A DNA stretch of 64,000 bases, from positions 1 to 64,000 of the forward strand of contig JAFEVB010000005.1 of assembly GCA_032629725.1 (NCBI GenBank), in the 5' to 3' direction. The translations under genes were made by a program, and so were the position numbers. Numbering within the stretch: position 1 is the first letter of the stretch; each line of letters starts with the position of its first letter. The stretch is from Gremmenia infestans. Its lineage: Eukaryota; Ascomycota; Leotiomycetes; Helotiales; Hamatocanthoscyphaceae. A model generated the notes under the pieces. That model saw only the letters and a program-made list of their open reading frames with translations, was not told where the DNA came from and did not search any database. This document shows, piece after piece, positions 46,949 to 58,500 of this stretch.

Positions 46949-47877
46949 ATGGCTGATGAAGATCTGTCGAAAGAGCAGCTTCGTCAACTACTCAATGATG
47001 CTGAGCTGAGATTAAAAGCTGCCAAAGGCCGAAGAAACAACCAGGAGAATGTTCTCCAAAGGTACTGCGCCTTGAATATTCCCGCTGTCCAGGGCCCTGA
47101 CAAGTTCTCTTGCTAACTTACTCTTTTTCGTAGCATCCCAAACATTGACTCTGGCAAGTCAGTCACTCCTTACATCCAAAAAACTAGCCAAGGCGCCCAA
47201 GTCGACCCTTCCCATTTGGTAAAGCCTGCGGAAAGGAAACTTGCCAATGGAATAAGACGAGTGGAGGATCCTGTTGCGGTCAAAGCAAAAGCTGTAGAGG
47301 TACGCTCTTTTAAACCATTTTTCTTGAACCTATCTTCTATGAGGAAAATTTATCCAAAAACTCTTGACGTAGAATCTGGTCCCGTCTTGGGTACCACTCT
47401 GCAACACATGATGTTCTAATTTCATAGTTACGCTGAGAAGAATCAGTGACAAAATGTTCATGGACTAGCTTTTCAGACAACCGCTAATTGAATTCCCAGG
47501 CAAAGAAAGCTACTGCCGGCTCTGACTGGTATAATCTCCCCAAGACAAATCTGACGCCCGAGCTCAAGCGGGATCTCCAACTCCTTCGAATGAGAGCAGT
47601 CCTCGACCCGAAGAGGCATTACAAAAAGGAAGGCTCAAAGCCCCAAATACCCGAGTTCTCCCAAGTCGGCACAATTATTGAGGGACCTACGGAATTCTTC
47701 AGCGCCAGATTGACGAACAAGGATAGGAAACGAACGTTGGTGGAAGAGGTTCTGGAAGGCGAGAAAGCTACGCAACGTTTCAAGTCCAAGTACAAGGAGA
47801 TCCAAGAAGCCAAGACAAGCGGCAAGAAGGCTCACTACAAGAGGATGAAGGACGTGAGACGTGGAAAGAAAATTTGA
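46949..47877 (+). CDS. Fcf2-type pre-rRNA processing protein
   Basis: Exons 46949..47061, 47134..47299 and 47500..47877 give 218 residues. The C-terminal Fcf2 domain starts near SDWYNLPKTNLTPELKRDLQ and runs through LRMRAVLDPKRHYKK, PEFSQVGTIIEGPTEFFSAR and a lysine-rich end KKAHYKRMKDVRRGKKI. Fcf2 is a nucleolar protein needed for the early cleavages of 35S pre-rRNA that release the 18S rRNA. The N-terminal part (about residues 1-90) is a charged helical region, acidic and leucine-rich at the start. ATG 46949 is the first methionine in frame; the frame upstream has only a TTG. The 200-nt second intron has a GTACGC donor and a CCCAG acceptor. Confidence 0.92.
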
Positions 47878-48758
47878 ATGGCTGCCCGGAAGTTTTGATC
47901 AATGATGCTACAATGATTCTCATCATAGTGCCATACATGAGGAGGATCCCAATAATTGGCACAGCCTGTGTTTGGTCCAAATAAAGGAATGGTTCATCGC
48001 AAACATTCTAAGAGCACACCACCATCAGCTAGCTCCATGGGGACCATCTCGGCGATTCTTGAGCTCAGTCATACCCAACGGGCAGCATCACTTGACATCG
48101 ATTTGGGAGAAGACCTCATCACATTCTTGTACTAGGTATTTACCTTGGCACTGCCGGTACTCCAAGTCTTGTAACTAACCCTTTTAGTCTGGACATGTCG
48201 CCGTCTTCGAGAGCTCTATATTAGATTTCCAATGTAAGCAGTGATGCCCTCGTCGAATCCATATACCCTCCCTCGGAAAGATATTAGGAGACGTTTAACT
48301 CCAGGGCACAAAAAGTTGTGGGTGAAGGCTTGTGACATTGCCGAGTGCAAGGCTTAAAACTTTGACTCGCAAAGGCTTCATGCCTAGGGCGTAGACAGCA
48401 GTAGAAAATGAAATTGCTTTATCATGAATATCAGATTTCGAGTGTTAAATAAGAGTTTCTGTTTACAAAACAGGTAGTCAGTGCACAAAAGATTCACCCC
48501 TGTAAACTTATTATGTGTCGTAAAAGTGCATTTACGGTAGATATGAGATAATCCAGTGAGTATAAGATCAAGATATTGTAGACGGACGTTTAAATTGCTT
48601 GAGTTTGTATTGTAATCCTACCTAGGTATGGCTATACCGCACTGCTATCTACTGAGCTTTATACTGGTGGTTGTGAAAATAATTGGTCCGTGCGCAAGAA
48701 ACATTTTGGATGTTCTCAACTCTGTGAAAGCGCGCCTACAGCTTCCAAATCAACGATT
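47878..48758. other. Intergenic region
   Basis: 881 bp between Fcf2 and the S10 gene on the same strand. It contains an exact TACCTAGGTA palindrome at 48619-48628. No reading frame with support. Confidence 0.6.
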
Positions 48759-49960
48759 ATGACTTCAGCAATACGATTACCATGGCGGACGCTCATGAGA
48801 TCGGTAGTGAGTTGGAAATACCATTCCTATAAACTAATCTGCTTGGATGCTAAACAATTGCAGCCAAACCCTCTCGCCCCAGCTTCACTCCTTCTCAAGG
48901 CACAACCTCCCAATTCGTCGAGGCCAGCTTTTTCTAGCAGATATGCTACAAACGTAGCGTACGCAAGATCCAGAGATGATTATCAAGCCTGCAAGCTGAC
49001 ACACCCTCAGTGAACCTCCCTTGAGCACAGCAAATGCGGAAAGTGCAGAGGTATCGTATGTTTCCCTCCATCCTCCAGATCTCAAGTACTTCTCTAACTC
49101 AAGACCAGCTCAACTGCCACACAGGCACAAGCAAGGTATGGAATCTTCACCATTCAATCAACTCGACTCACACACTCATAGCAACCCATCTCCTGAAATT
49201 GAGATACCAGTTGCAGCGTACGTCCCCACCCAAGATTTCCAAAACTATTCTGACTTGGAATAGACCACCTGCAGAAGAACGACCTCAGTATGGACAATAC
49301 ACCGAACAAAAAGATCTAGATTTCCGGTTACCCCGAAGTGTCCAGGCAGTATACCTCCGGCCCTTGAAACGACAAGCAGAATATGGTGTGCCTTCCTGCG
49401 ATTTACAAATGCGATCATATAGTGTACGGAATCTCGAATTCTTTGCAGACTTTGCTCTTCGAGCAGCATACTACCTAGGACTCCCAGCATCTGGCCCGGT
49501 ACCGCTACCCAGAATCCTCGAGAGATGGACTGTGCCGAAAGGGAATTTCATTCACAAGAAATCACAAGAGAATTTTGAGAGGAGGACTGTGAGGAGACTA
49601 ATTCAGATCAAAGACGGGAATCCAGAAACAGTGGGAATTTGGTTGGCGTTTCTGAGGAAGCATGCGTACTACGGGATCGGTATGAAGGCCAACGTTTTCG
49701 AGTTCTCGAAGCTAGGTAAGATTTTAGGACATCCGCCGTTGATCAAAATAGAAGCTAATTCCGTAAAAGGAGTTGGAAAGAATATGGATTTAGAGATGGA
49801 ACAAATGAAGGACACTCTAGACAAGACTTGGAGTCAGATCGGAGTCAAAAAGGACAAGAGGAGTGGCCCAACAGCCGACAAGATCATGGAGCTCATCAAC
49901 AAAGAGGATTCCCGGGCTGCTACGCATGGAAATGCTCCTATGGTCAAGCCTCCTATATGA
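48759..49960 (+). CDS. Mitochondrial ribosomal protein uS10m (Rsm10 type)
   Basis: Exons are 48759..48803, 48864..48958, 49011 onward, and a last exon 49264..49960. The stretch 49011..49217 can be read through (347 residues). Alternatively it can be split by two further introns (49051..49124 and 49136..49181) around an 11-nt micro-exon, giving 307 residues. Both keep the frame, since the removed parts total 120 nt. The S10 core is unambiguous: RSVQAVYLRPLKRQAEYGVP, YSVRNLEFFADFALRAAYYL, GPVPLPRILERWTVPKGNF, HKKSQENFERRTVRRLIQI. The first 50 residues are basic and Ser/Ala-rich, like a mitochondrial presequence. The protein sits in the head of the mitochondrial small subunit. A charged extension follows the core, as in other filamentous fungi. 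Confidence 0.88.
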
Positions 49961-50255
49961 ACGAAGATGAAACCAATATGTTTTAGGCAGGAAAGAAGAT
50001 CAGGATGGCCAGACCTCTTAGAATCTGGAGTTTTAGCATGCACATATTGGACATTTTTGTAATCATAAGACTTGTAGTATAAAGAATGTACATGATCATA
50101 TTAGTACATCCAATCCTAGACTCTAGCCATAGCTCATGCCACTTCCAATGAGTTAAATCCTGACCTGAGTTTCCATTGGCCATCACGTGTCTACAAGGTA
50201 TAATTATCTTCTATCAAAATGTATCTCGCAAAAACCACAACTCAACTCACCTCAC

Positions 50256-51640
50256 ATGCCCACTCACACTCTTTTCACAACAGCGATGCTCTTGAGCAGG
50301 CTGAGTACCAAACGAAGTATCAGTCAACACTGTGTAAAGTCATTCTTCAAAGCCCTCAATCCCTCAATTCGCTGTCGACCCAACTCGACCAGCCATGCAC
50401 TCCCTAATCAGGTGATCTTCTCCGGCATCCAACCCACAGGCGTTCCGCACCTGGGAAATTACTTAGGGGCTCTGCAACAATGGGTGCGCCTGCAAAATAC
50501 AGCCCACCCCTCTACCAAACTTCTGTACTCCATCGTGGATCTGCATGCTATCACTGTACCCCAAGACCCGGATCGTTTGAGGCGATGGAAGAGGGAGACG
50601 CTGGCTACGCTGCTGGCAATTGGTTTGGATCCTAATAGATCAATATTATTTTACCAATCTTCTGTGAGTTACTGTTGATATGAGAGGAGTGAGGACGTGA
50701 CTGATGAGGTGGCAGGTGTCTGCTCATTCGGAGCTGATGTGGATATTGAGCTGTACGGCCAGTATGGGCTATCTTTCTAGGATGACACAGTGGAAGGTTT
50801 GCCTCTGCCTTCTGGAGCTATGAGGCGATCTCAGCTTATGGGTTATTAGAGCAAGCTTCAGTTGAAAGATGATGCGTCTCCATTAGACGAGGGGAGTAAG
50901 TCAAAGCTTAAGCTGGGACTGTTTTCTTACCCCGTGCTGCAAGCTGCCGACATTTTGGTACATAGGTATAGATGTCCCATGTGCTTGCATACCGAACTGT
51001 TGCTCACCACAATCCAGAGCAACGCATGTTCCAGTAGGAGAAGATCAGAGTCAGCATCTCGAATTTGCTCGCGAGTGTGTCACCAATTTCAACCATGCAT
51101 ATGGTCCTGACCTGGTGGCTCCTCAGACTATTATGTGTACGTCCTCATACCCTTCTGTAAGACTCTTTCTCACATGCTTTAGCACCCGCAAAAAGAGTAA
51201 TGTCTCTCCAAGATCCTCACCTCAAGATGTCCAAATCACATTCAGATCCCCGCTCGAGGATTCTAATCACAGACCCCCCAGATGTGATCCACAAGAAAAT
51301 GATGGCAGCATTGACAGATTCCACCAATTCTGTCTCGTATGACCCGGAGAACCGACCGGGGGTCTCCAATCTACTGCAATTGCTTTCTCACTTCGGCGCC
51401 GAGGGGAAGAGCGCCCAAGAACTCGCATTAAAATACGCAAATTTCGGCCTGGGGCAATTCAAGGGCACAGTAGCAGAGTCCATATCGGAAAGCCTAACTC
51501 CCATACGGACTAAGTATGAACAAGTCCTAGCGGCTGACGGAGGCAGGTATCTTGATCATGTTTGGATGCAAGGAGGTGCAAAAGCAAAAGAGAGTGCGGA
51601 TGCTACAATGGACATTGTAAGACAAGCAGTTGGTTTGTAA
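50256..51640 (+). CDS. Mitochondrial tryptophanyl-tRNA synthetase
   Basis: Exons 50256..50663, 50716..50796, 50850..50965, 51018..51136 and 51183..51640 give 393 residues. A serine/arginine-rich presequence is followed by the class I core IFSGIQPTGVPHLGNYLGAL, with HLGN in place of HIGH. Then come YSIVDLHAIT, GLFSYPVLQAADIL, VPVGEDQSQHLEFAR and the KMSKS loop (LKMSKSHSDPRSRI). It charges mitochondrial tRNA-Trp with tryptophan; the bacterial-type length and motifs separate it from the cytosolic enzyme. The second possible start is 50286. The first ATG on the leader, at 50219, opens an out-of-frame upstream reading frame. The gene follows S10 on the same strand after 295 bp; both serve mitochondrial translation. 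Confidence 0.93.
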
Positions 51641-52747
51641 AATACTTGTATATTATGTCCAAATCAAAGTCGAAACTAGCTATGCTGATTGAAGTTCGCA
51701 GACGCTAGAAGTCCTCCCCAGAACAAAGCAACAGCTTATTGTGATCTATGACTGCTAGTCTCTTGTCTGTTATTTATGCCCCCCCCTTCCCCCCCCTTTT
51801 TCAGAGCAAGGTTTTAACGCACCTTGTTCAGCTTCAATTACCCTCGGAATTCCACTTGTCGCTGCTTGGGTACAAAAAGTCCAAGGAAACATAGCGCAGC
51901 GTTTCCAGGAAATCTTGATTCACGACGAATTGTCGACAGTTGTATTCGCACGCACCATCTGAACGTCCGTTCCAATTGCATCTCAAAACATCCGGTGCTT
52001 CTTATCTGCTGCCTTCCTAGCCTCGGCCCTATATACGCCAGCTCCGGTGTTCGACACGGCGAAGAAGGCTATTACTCAGATCCTATAGCTTCTCGTCAGT
52101 GGTTACATATAGCAATGGGTTTTTCGATAGAGACTAGGGTAGTAACAACGCCACGAGAAGCTAACTACCTAGGTTTAGAAATGGCCTTGGATCAGATTAG
52201 GCGAATGAGAAGTTATAAAAAGGCTACTTTTGGACGATGGATTGGCTGGATCTGAGGATCTGAACATATTTCGATCTTTGGAGGTTAAGTATCGCTTCTT
52301 CACCATAACGATCCTAAGCTGAGTAGTAGGATAAAAGCTGCCACATATGCGTGCCACGTTGTATGTTTACCACGAGCTGACAAGCGTATAGATAGTGAAA
52401 GATAATTGGATATTGATTCGAATGGTTTAACTACATGAAAATTTCCTCTTTAACCCTTGATTCAAAGGCACACACCCTTGCAACCAAGGCAATCTCTAAC
52501 TAGAGCCTTTCTTTTCGTAAATTCAAAACGGTATACGGAGGAGGAGGAATAATTAAAGCGCAAGAAACAAGGCTCAAGTATTCGAAATCACGTGGAAAGC
52601 TCGCTTCTCAGCCTTGTCTTTTCTCGAACTTTACAAGCCGAAACAAGAGCTTCAAGACAGTAATTCAAGCAACTCAAGCAGCGCTTATCCTTTCAATTTC
52701 TTCAAAGCTTGATCTTCTAGAAAAAAGCCCAATTCTTACACGCCATC
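51641..52747. other. Intergenic region upstream of Spt4
   Basis: 1107 bp. The only long reading frame (51,824, 143 codons) starts with TTG and has no recognisable domain. A poly-C/poly-T tract lies at 51,779-51,802. Nothing else is supported. Confidence 0.55.
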
Positions 52748-53168
52748 ATGACTGAAAACTTCGTTCCCCCAGGCCAGCACCGCAACCTACGAGCATGCAT
52801 GGTCTGCTCCATAGTGATGACCCAAAGCGTACGCCCTCCTTCCTGCATCTCCCTCCATCCACCCGCCTTCCTTCCCTTCACTAACTTCCCACTCCTGCAC
52901 ATAGAGATTCCTCAAAGAAGGCTGCCCGAACTGCGAAGACTTCCTCCATCTCCAAGGAAACCAAGACGCGCTCTACGACTGCACATCCCAGGTCTTCGAG
53001 GGCTTGATCGCGCTCGCGGATCCGAGCAAGAGCTGGGTGGCGAAATGGCAGAGGCTGGATGGGTATGTGAAGGGCGTCTATGCGACTAAGGTCTCGGGGC
53101 AGCTGCCGGATGAAGTGGTGGCTGTGATGGAGGATGAGGCGAGAATTAGATACATTCCGTACGATTGA
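52748..53168 (+). CDS. Transcription elongation factor Spt4
   Basis: Exons 52748..52828 and 52905..53168 give 114 residues, the family length. The zinc ribbon is split by the intron: C17 and C20 (ACMVC) in exon 1, C34 and C37 (GCPNC) in exon 2. Downstream, FEGLIALADPSKSWVAKWQR is the segment that binds the Spt5 NGN domain. Spt4 with Spt5 forms the DSIF clamp on RNA polymerase II, promoting processive elongation through chromatin. The intron is unusually pyrimidine-rich. The gene converges with Kin17, 315 bp apart; both act in nuclear nucleic-acid metabolism but no functional link follows from that. Confidence 0.96.
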
Positions 53169-53483
53169 TTTCACCATACCGCGCTATTCATAAGAGACGG
53201 CTGCTAATAGGGTTATAGGAGGGATGGAAGTGCTACGGAGGCTGATTGATGGGTGGAGTGCTTGCTTGGGTTGCGGTGGTTTCAGACGTTCGGCAGAGGG
53301 AGTTTCTATGGTATTAAAGGAGACGTTCATCACAGGGGAAGGGCACAGGAGTTCTAGGAGTAATAACTTGGAAGTTGATGAATTTCCCTATCTAGAGAAA
53401 ATTGCAAATGGTATCAGTAGTATAACGCCAGAATCCCCCAACGCGCCTGTGCAATGCTTCCATATAACGCCCGATAATGTCTC
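53169..53483. other. Convergent intergenic region
   Basis: 315 bp. An 87-codon plus frame from ATG 53224 runs across the presumed 3' UTR of Spt4; it has no recognisable motif and is not called. Confidence 0.5.
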
Positions 53484-54552
53484 CTAAAATCTTTGTTTCT
53501 TTTGCGCAGGCCCTCCAAAACCAGACGGACCTCTTTTGGTCTTCCTTTCCATTTCTTCCTTCATGATGCGCTCGGCCTCGCTCATCTTCTTTGGTTGCTC
53601 TATAATAGCAGCTTTCTTACTACCACCCAAAGCATTCTTCTTCGCAGCGGCGAAGACATTCTTAGGCTTACTTGAGAGCCCTATTTTCATAGATACCTTG
53701 CCTGTAACTGGCGCTGAATCCAGTAGGGGCTTCTCTGCCGATGGACCTTCCACCGGGCTTGTTTCTTTTTCGTCCTCCACATTTCTTATATCAGAAGCCA
53801 TAACTGGATCTGGAGTAGTAACAGCGGCTGGCTCTTCTGCCTTTGGAGCTGCGGGTTTTGCTCCAAAGCTCAGCTTGATTTTGCCGCCTTCATCTCGCTT
53901 TAGTTCCCGCTCAGTCTCATCTGGCTCAACCTCCCCACGCTCTTCTGCATCGGACTGTGCCCTTTTTACTTGCTCTCTAATCAGCATTTGCTCTCGCTCC
54001 TCGTCGCCCTTATCCTGCCTCTCCTTCTTTCGTATAGCATCTTGCCGGCGCAGCGCCTCGGGCGAGTTATCAATCCAAGCAACATGGATGCCCTTATCGT
54101 TCTCTTCAACCCGGCATAAGCCTTCTCGGCCCAGGTGTTTTGCATATTCGGTAAGCGAAGGCCATTTCGTAGAGTTCATATGTACATGTTCCTTATTGCC
54201 AATATATTCCTGGTAGAAGTGGTTGAGCTGGACCTTCTTCTCGCCATGCGATGTTCGCAGGAGTTGGAGGAAGTCGCGCTGGAACTGGTTGCTGTAATTG
54301 TTGATGTATTTCTTGGGGTCTTCGCCAACAAGGAGCATTTGCCTAACATGCGATTCAGACTGGGTGTGCATCTTGAAGCCATTCTCGTCGCGACATTGGC
54401 GCTCGCATACCTGTGAGAGTTGTGAGTAAGAGGGGTAGAGGACCACGGGGAGCGGGCAGTCTTACCTGACAATACCATCGTAGCCTCTGGAGCCCCTTGG
54501 ACTTGAGTTTATTGTTTAGGAACTTGGTAGATCCAGCCTCCGCTTTGGGCAT
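53484..54552 (-). CDS. Kin17-like DNA/RNA-binding protein
   Basis: Minus-strand exons 54466..54552 and 53484..54410 give 337 residues. The C2H2 zinc finger uses C28, C31, H44 and H50 (WYCQVCERQCRDENGFKMH) and is followed by the Kin17 winged-helix domain (FQRDFLQLLRTSHGEKKVQL, FYQEYIGNKEHVHMNSTKW, LTEYAKHLGREGLCRVEE). Then come a long acidic/basic coiled stretch and a lysine-rich tail ending RGPSGFGGPAQKKQRF. Kin17 proteins bind curved DNA and RNA and are found with the spliceosome, replication and DNA-damage response factors. The animal C-terminal KOW tandem SH3-like domain is absent, as is usual in fungi. The splice lies inside the zinc finger after YCQ. Confidence 0.93.
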
Positions 54553-55225
54553 TTTGACGGTTGAGGATGTAAATTGTTTGGAGATTTGAGTTGTTCCAAT
54601 GTTCAAAAGAGCGGCTTAGCGCGGCGGCCAAGCTCCCGCCACATCTCACGTGCCTGCTGCCCCTTTTTTTTCGCTTCGAATAAGGTGGCTGCATGGACAT
54701 GGACATACATCAAGATTATTCATAACTTTGAGTATAAAGAAGTTATTACCAGTTACAGCTATTCTCACATAGTCACTGGGATATGAAAGCAAAAGTTGTT
54801 CCCAAATCTTCGTTATCTCTTATGATACCGAGTAGCGGATGAAGAATAGGCGCTCCGTCCAGCATTCCCTCAAAAAACCCATTTGCGCTTGTGACGACCC
54901 AAACACATGAAACCGTGAACCGTAAACCCTGAAACCATCAAACATGCAGAAAGCTGCCTATATACCTAAACATCATTATCATCAACAAAGCCGCGAGGCT
55001 ATCCAGCATTCTTGCGACGCTCCCCCTCCAATACTATCCATAAGCGCACTCCAACCATTGCAGCCCGATTGATTCGCCCAAATTCATAACGTCGTAAAGT
55101 CGTCACCGAAGCCACCTATGCATGTCCGTCCGCCCTATTCTTAGAAAACAGAAAAAGAAAGTCGTAAATGATCCGTATAACCCTTGACACCCCTGCGTGT
55201 ATCCGACCCAGACTAAATAATATTT
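54553..55225. other. Intergenic region
   Basis: 673 bp between the Kin17 start and the forkhead stop; it should hold the Kin17 promoter and the forkhead 3' UTR. No gene or repeat seen. Confidence 0.55.
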
Positions 55226-57559
55226 TTAAAAACGAGAAGTGAAGCTCCTACCAAACGGGGGTCGAGAGCTGGTGTTTGTTTTGGGTGTGTTGCGCGATGG
55301 ATTGGAGCCACTTGCACCAATCTTCTGGAAACCTTGCATGATATCTACACCTGAGAAATCATCAAACTCTTCGGATAAGAATTCTGCACCAAGGAAGTCG
55401 TCGTGAGGGAGATCGAAAGCTTGGAGATTGAAAGAGGGTGACTGGGCTGGCAATTTGAAGGGAGATCCGTCCATATTGAGTAACCTAGTAGGCGAACCCA
55501 CCAATCCAAACCCTTTCTTGGGCGACTTCAATGTTGAGTTGGGTAGGCTGGGGGTCAGCTTCAACAGGGGTGTGGAGGTGAGATTCTTGTTATAGTTGGT
55601 GTTGGAGATATCGGCAAGAATATTAGCGGACCTAGAGCGATCCAGTCGAGGTCTCTTTGCAGATCTTTTTTCTGGGGACCCCATGCCAGGAACGGAGAGA
55701 AAGCCAGCAGCATTGTCAGTGAAGATGTCGAAGTCAGCACTGTTCGTGAATTCTTCAAATAGATAGCTGTCATCAATGTTGAATGCTGGACTCCAGGGAA
55801 GGTTTTCGTCGAGGGACGTTACTCCACGAAGTGGTGAGCCGACCATCTCCCGGACTTTGTCCCGGTGCATTCGGAGGTTGGTATTAGGTGATACAGATGG
55901 AGGAGCTCGAATAGGAGCCCTCAGCTTGACCATTGGGGTAAGAGGGGGCAGCATTTGTGTAAATTTCTTTTTGGTGTTTTGCCGTACAGGTGATGATGAG
56001 GGTGGAGCAAAGGAAGCGCGTGACTTAGTAGGACTATCATATGAAGAGCCACGGAGCCGTGCAATCTCCTCTTCGGCACGGCCGCGCTTCATTCTTGGCC
56101 GATCAGCTTCTGAAGTGAGAAGTCGATGAGGACGCATCGCGGAGGAATCTAGAGACGAGAAATAGCCGCTGTCATCCATGGATGCGAACTTGCGCTTGTG
56201 GGATCGAGATCTTGACGACGAAGGAAAACGAGGAACAGGAGGTGGGGTATCGTGTCTCCTGGGAACATGGCGTGGAATTGGCGGCGAAGAATGCATCATT
56301 GCTGGCGGAGGCGAAGACCGAATAAGGGGTGATGAAGGGGCAGCTTCTTGGCACGGCTCCTCCAGTTCAGGCTCAAGGAAGGCATCAGACGCTGGAATGG
56401 TGGCATCGGAGGACAATTCTTCAGAGATAGCAGGTAATTGTGGTTCCGGGGGGTTGTATGACGGCTTTGCAGGAAGTTCTTGGGGTCTCGGTGCAGGGAC
56501 TAATGGCTTGAAATACCCCGATTGAGGGAGAGGAACTTGTGGAAGTTCGGGCTGATTTGCTGGCGTGGAGTGGGTGGTCATGACCGGACCATTCTCATTG
56601 ATCCCAGCCGCCTTTCTCGACTTGTCCTTGATAAATTGGTGCTCCATCCCGGGCTGAATGGCCCAATAGTTTCCCTTTCCTGGGTCGTCCTTTGGCCTCT
56701 CCTGCTTTATGAATGCCTTGTTGAGACTTAGATTGTGTCGAATGCTATTTTGCCATCCGGCATCAGATGCACTATAGAAAGAATAGGAATCGGAGATCCA
56801 CTTGTAGATTTGTGCAAGGGTCAACCGGCGAGCAGGGGCTCTGAGTATGGACATTCCAATTAGCTGTGCGTAGCTATGTGATGGTTTAGATCCATCGTCG
56901 TGAAGAGGTGGGAAGGAGTCCGGGCTAGGTAGGTAGATGGCCTCGGAGACATCTTCTTGTTGCCCTTCTTCAGTCTTCGTCTTTTTAGCAGGTCTAGATT
57001 CATTTATAGGTGCAGAATCCATCAACCGCTTTGCTGGTGGTTTTTGGCTATAAAGACCCTCAAGAGAGAAGTTTCCTCTGGATATCCCATCGTTGTATGA
57101 TGCTGCAGGATCAGGGTAAAAAGGTTGTGGATAATTTTCTTTCTCGGAAACAGCCGAACTCGAAAAGGTTGTGAATAGTGCCTTTTGTGGAGCAGCATTT
57201 GAGCCGGTTTTGAATTTCGACATCAAGGGCTGCTTCTTCTCCATTGAATCGGTGTTATATGAGGATCCTCCGGGGGGTGGCATGGGTATCATGTTGAACT
57301 TATTGCCAAATGGTGCTCTGGAAGGAGAGCTCGAGGGTTGCTGGGCTGCCTTGAAAGGCGACGGCTTATGTGGTCCATCTTGAGGAGGGTTGAACACGAT
57401 ATTCCTCCTTGTTGCCGCGTTCTTCAATGATCGAAGGGGCGATGGCTTCTTAAGATTCGAGTTGTTCTTTGACGAGGGCATTGGGGCATGGTCGAAAATC
57501 GTAACCGGATCTTGATATATTTGCAGCGGCTGGTGCTGCGAATTACGCGTCGAAGACAT
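55226..57559 (-). CDS. Forkhead transcription factor
   Basis: A single exon of 777 residues from ATG 57559; the open frame upstream only offers a GTG. The forkhead domain lies at about 225-315: KPSHSYAQLIGMSILRAP, LTLAQIYKWISDSYSFYSAS, recognition helix WQNSIRHNLSLNKAF (269-283) and GKGNYWAIQPG. There is no FHA domain, so it resembles the fission yeast Sep1 type rather than yeast Fkh1/Fkh2. The rest is Ser/Pro-rich and disordered, with many minimal SP/TP phosphosites and basic clusters (RPAKKTKT, PRMKRGRAEEE). Such factors drive periodic mitotic and septation genes; that role is inferred. The uninterrupted 2.3-kb frame contrasts with its intron-rich neighbours. Confidence 0.93.
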   Translation of the reverse strand: MSSTRNSQHQPLQIYQDPVTIFDHAPMPSSKNNSNLKKPSPLRSLKNAATRRNIVFNPPQDGPHKPSPFKAAQQPSSSPSRAPFGNKFNMIPMPPPGGSSYNTDSMEKKQPLMSKFKTGSNAAPQKALFTTFSSSAVSEKENYPQPFYPDPAASYNDGISRGNFSLEGLYSQKPPAKRLMDSAPINESRPAKKTKTEEGQQEDVSEAIYLPSPDSFPPLHDDGSKPSHSYAQLIGMSILRAPARRLTLAQIYKWISDSYSFYSASDAGWQNSIRHNLSLNKAFIKQERPKDDPGKGNYWAIQPGMEHQFIKDKSRKAAGINENGPVMTTHSTPANQPELPQVPLPQSGYFKPLVPAPRPQELPAKPSYNPPEPQLPAISEELSSDATIPASDAFLEPELEEPCQEAAPSSPLIRSSPPPAMMHSSPPIPRHVPRRHDTPPPVPRFPSSSRSRSHKRKFASMDDSGYFSSLDSSAMRPHRLLTSEADRPRMKRGRAEEEIARLRGSSYDSPTKSRASFAPPSSSPVRQNTKKKFTQMLPPLTPMVKLRAPIRAPPSVSPNTNLRMHRDKVREMVGSPLRGVTSLDENLPWSPAFNIDDSYLFEEFTNSADFDIFTDNAAGFLSVPGMGSPEKRSAKRPRLDRSRSANILADISNTNYNKNLTSTPLLKLTPSLPNSTLKSPKKGFGLVGSPTRLLNMDGSPFKLPAQSPSFNLQAFDLPHDDFLGAEFLSEEFDDFSGVDIMQGFQKIGASGSNPSRNTPKTNTSSRPPFGRSFTSRF

Positions 57560-58460
57560 TTCGACGACGTGAATGATGGATGGCGCGAACGATAAGCCCA
57601 CGAAACCGTGTGCTGGAGTGTAGTACGATTGTCGAAGAGGCTGGTGGAGCGTCCAGAGGGAGGAGTGATTGTCGAGTTATAACCACCCCGGAGGTGCTTC
57701 GAAGATCCTGAAGTGGTTATTGAGGGATGTCCTGCACTGCGGTACGATAGGGTAAGGTACTGTGCTGAAGTGGGTGTGCGTTGGCTGGAATATGTGGAGA
57801 GAGATTAATTACGGTGGATTCCGCGCTTAAGAGTTGATGATGCAAGGGCAACTGGCGGCAAGAGGCTCTGTATGGGATGGGATGGGACGATCCAACAGCG
57901 GGCGGGTGGTATTCACTTGTACGGTATCATGTATGGCTGTTCTGCTGGTTGTCGTTGAAGTCGTTGATTGTCCGAAGTAGTGGAAAAGGACGAGGGAGAG
58001 AAAGAGAGAAGGATGGGATGAGTCGGGGAGAGAGGGGGGGTGATGTGAGAAGGAAGGCCGTTGATCCGTCCTGATACAATTTACAGTCCAGTCCAGTCCA
58101 GTACGGCGGGGGAGGAGGGAGGGATAACAGAAATGTGCAGCTTTCATATGCCGGTCGGTGGTTTGAAAAGACCTTGCTTGGCCTTGGCAGAGCTGCCAGG
58201 GAAGAAGTGTAGGGTAGCTCGTAGGTAACCGGGCTTCAGCTGATGGCGCGGCGAACTAGAGCAGCCACAGGACAGGCAGGACAGCATTCAAGGATTTCCT
58301 TGACCTACAGCTGGTCCGTAAAACAGTACAATATAGGTACCGTCCCGTCGTGTTGCAGTATCGGATATATTATTGGCTGGCGAGCAAAAGAAATAGGCAA
58401 ATGGATTGTGTGAAGTAGTGTAGAAGGGAGTCTGTCTGCCAGGTCTTTTGAAGTTGAATT

Positions 58461-58500
58461 GAAGTTGAAGTCGAAGTCGAAGTCGAAGTCGAAGTTGAAG
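58461..58500. repeat. GAAGTC hexanucleotide microsatellite
   Basis: About seven tandem units of GAAGTC/GAAGTT. Confidence 0.85.

Noticed and set aside
51824..52255. 143-codon plus-strand frame before Spt4
   Set aside because: TTG start, no domain, odd amino-acid composition, no supporting splice sites.
53224..53487. 87-codon plus-strand frame after Spt4
   Set aside because: It has an ATG but lies between two convergent genes and has no recognisable motif; 3' UTR is more likely.
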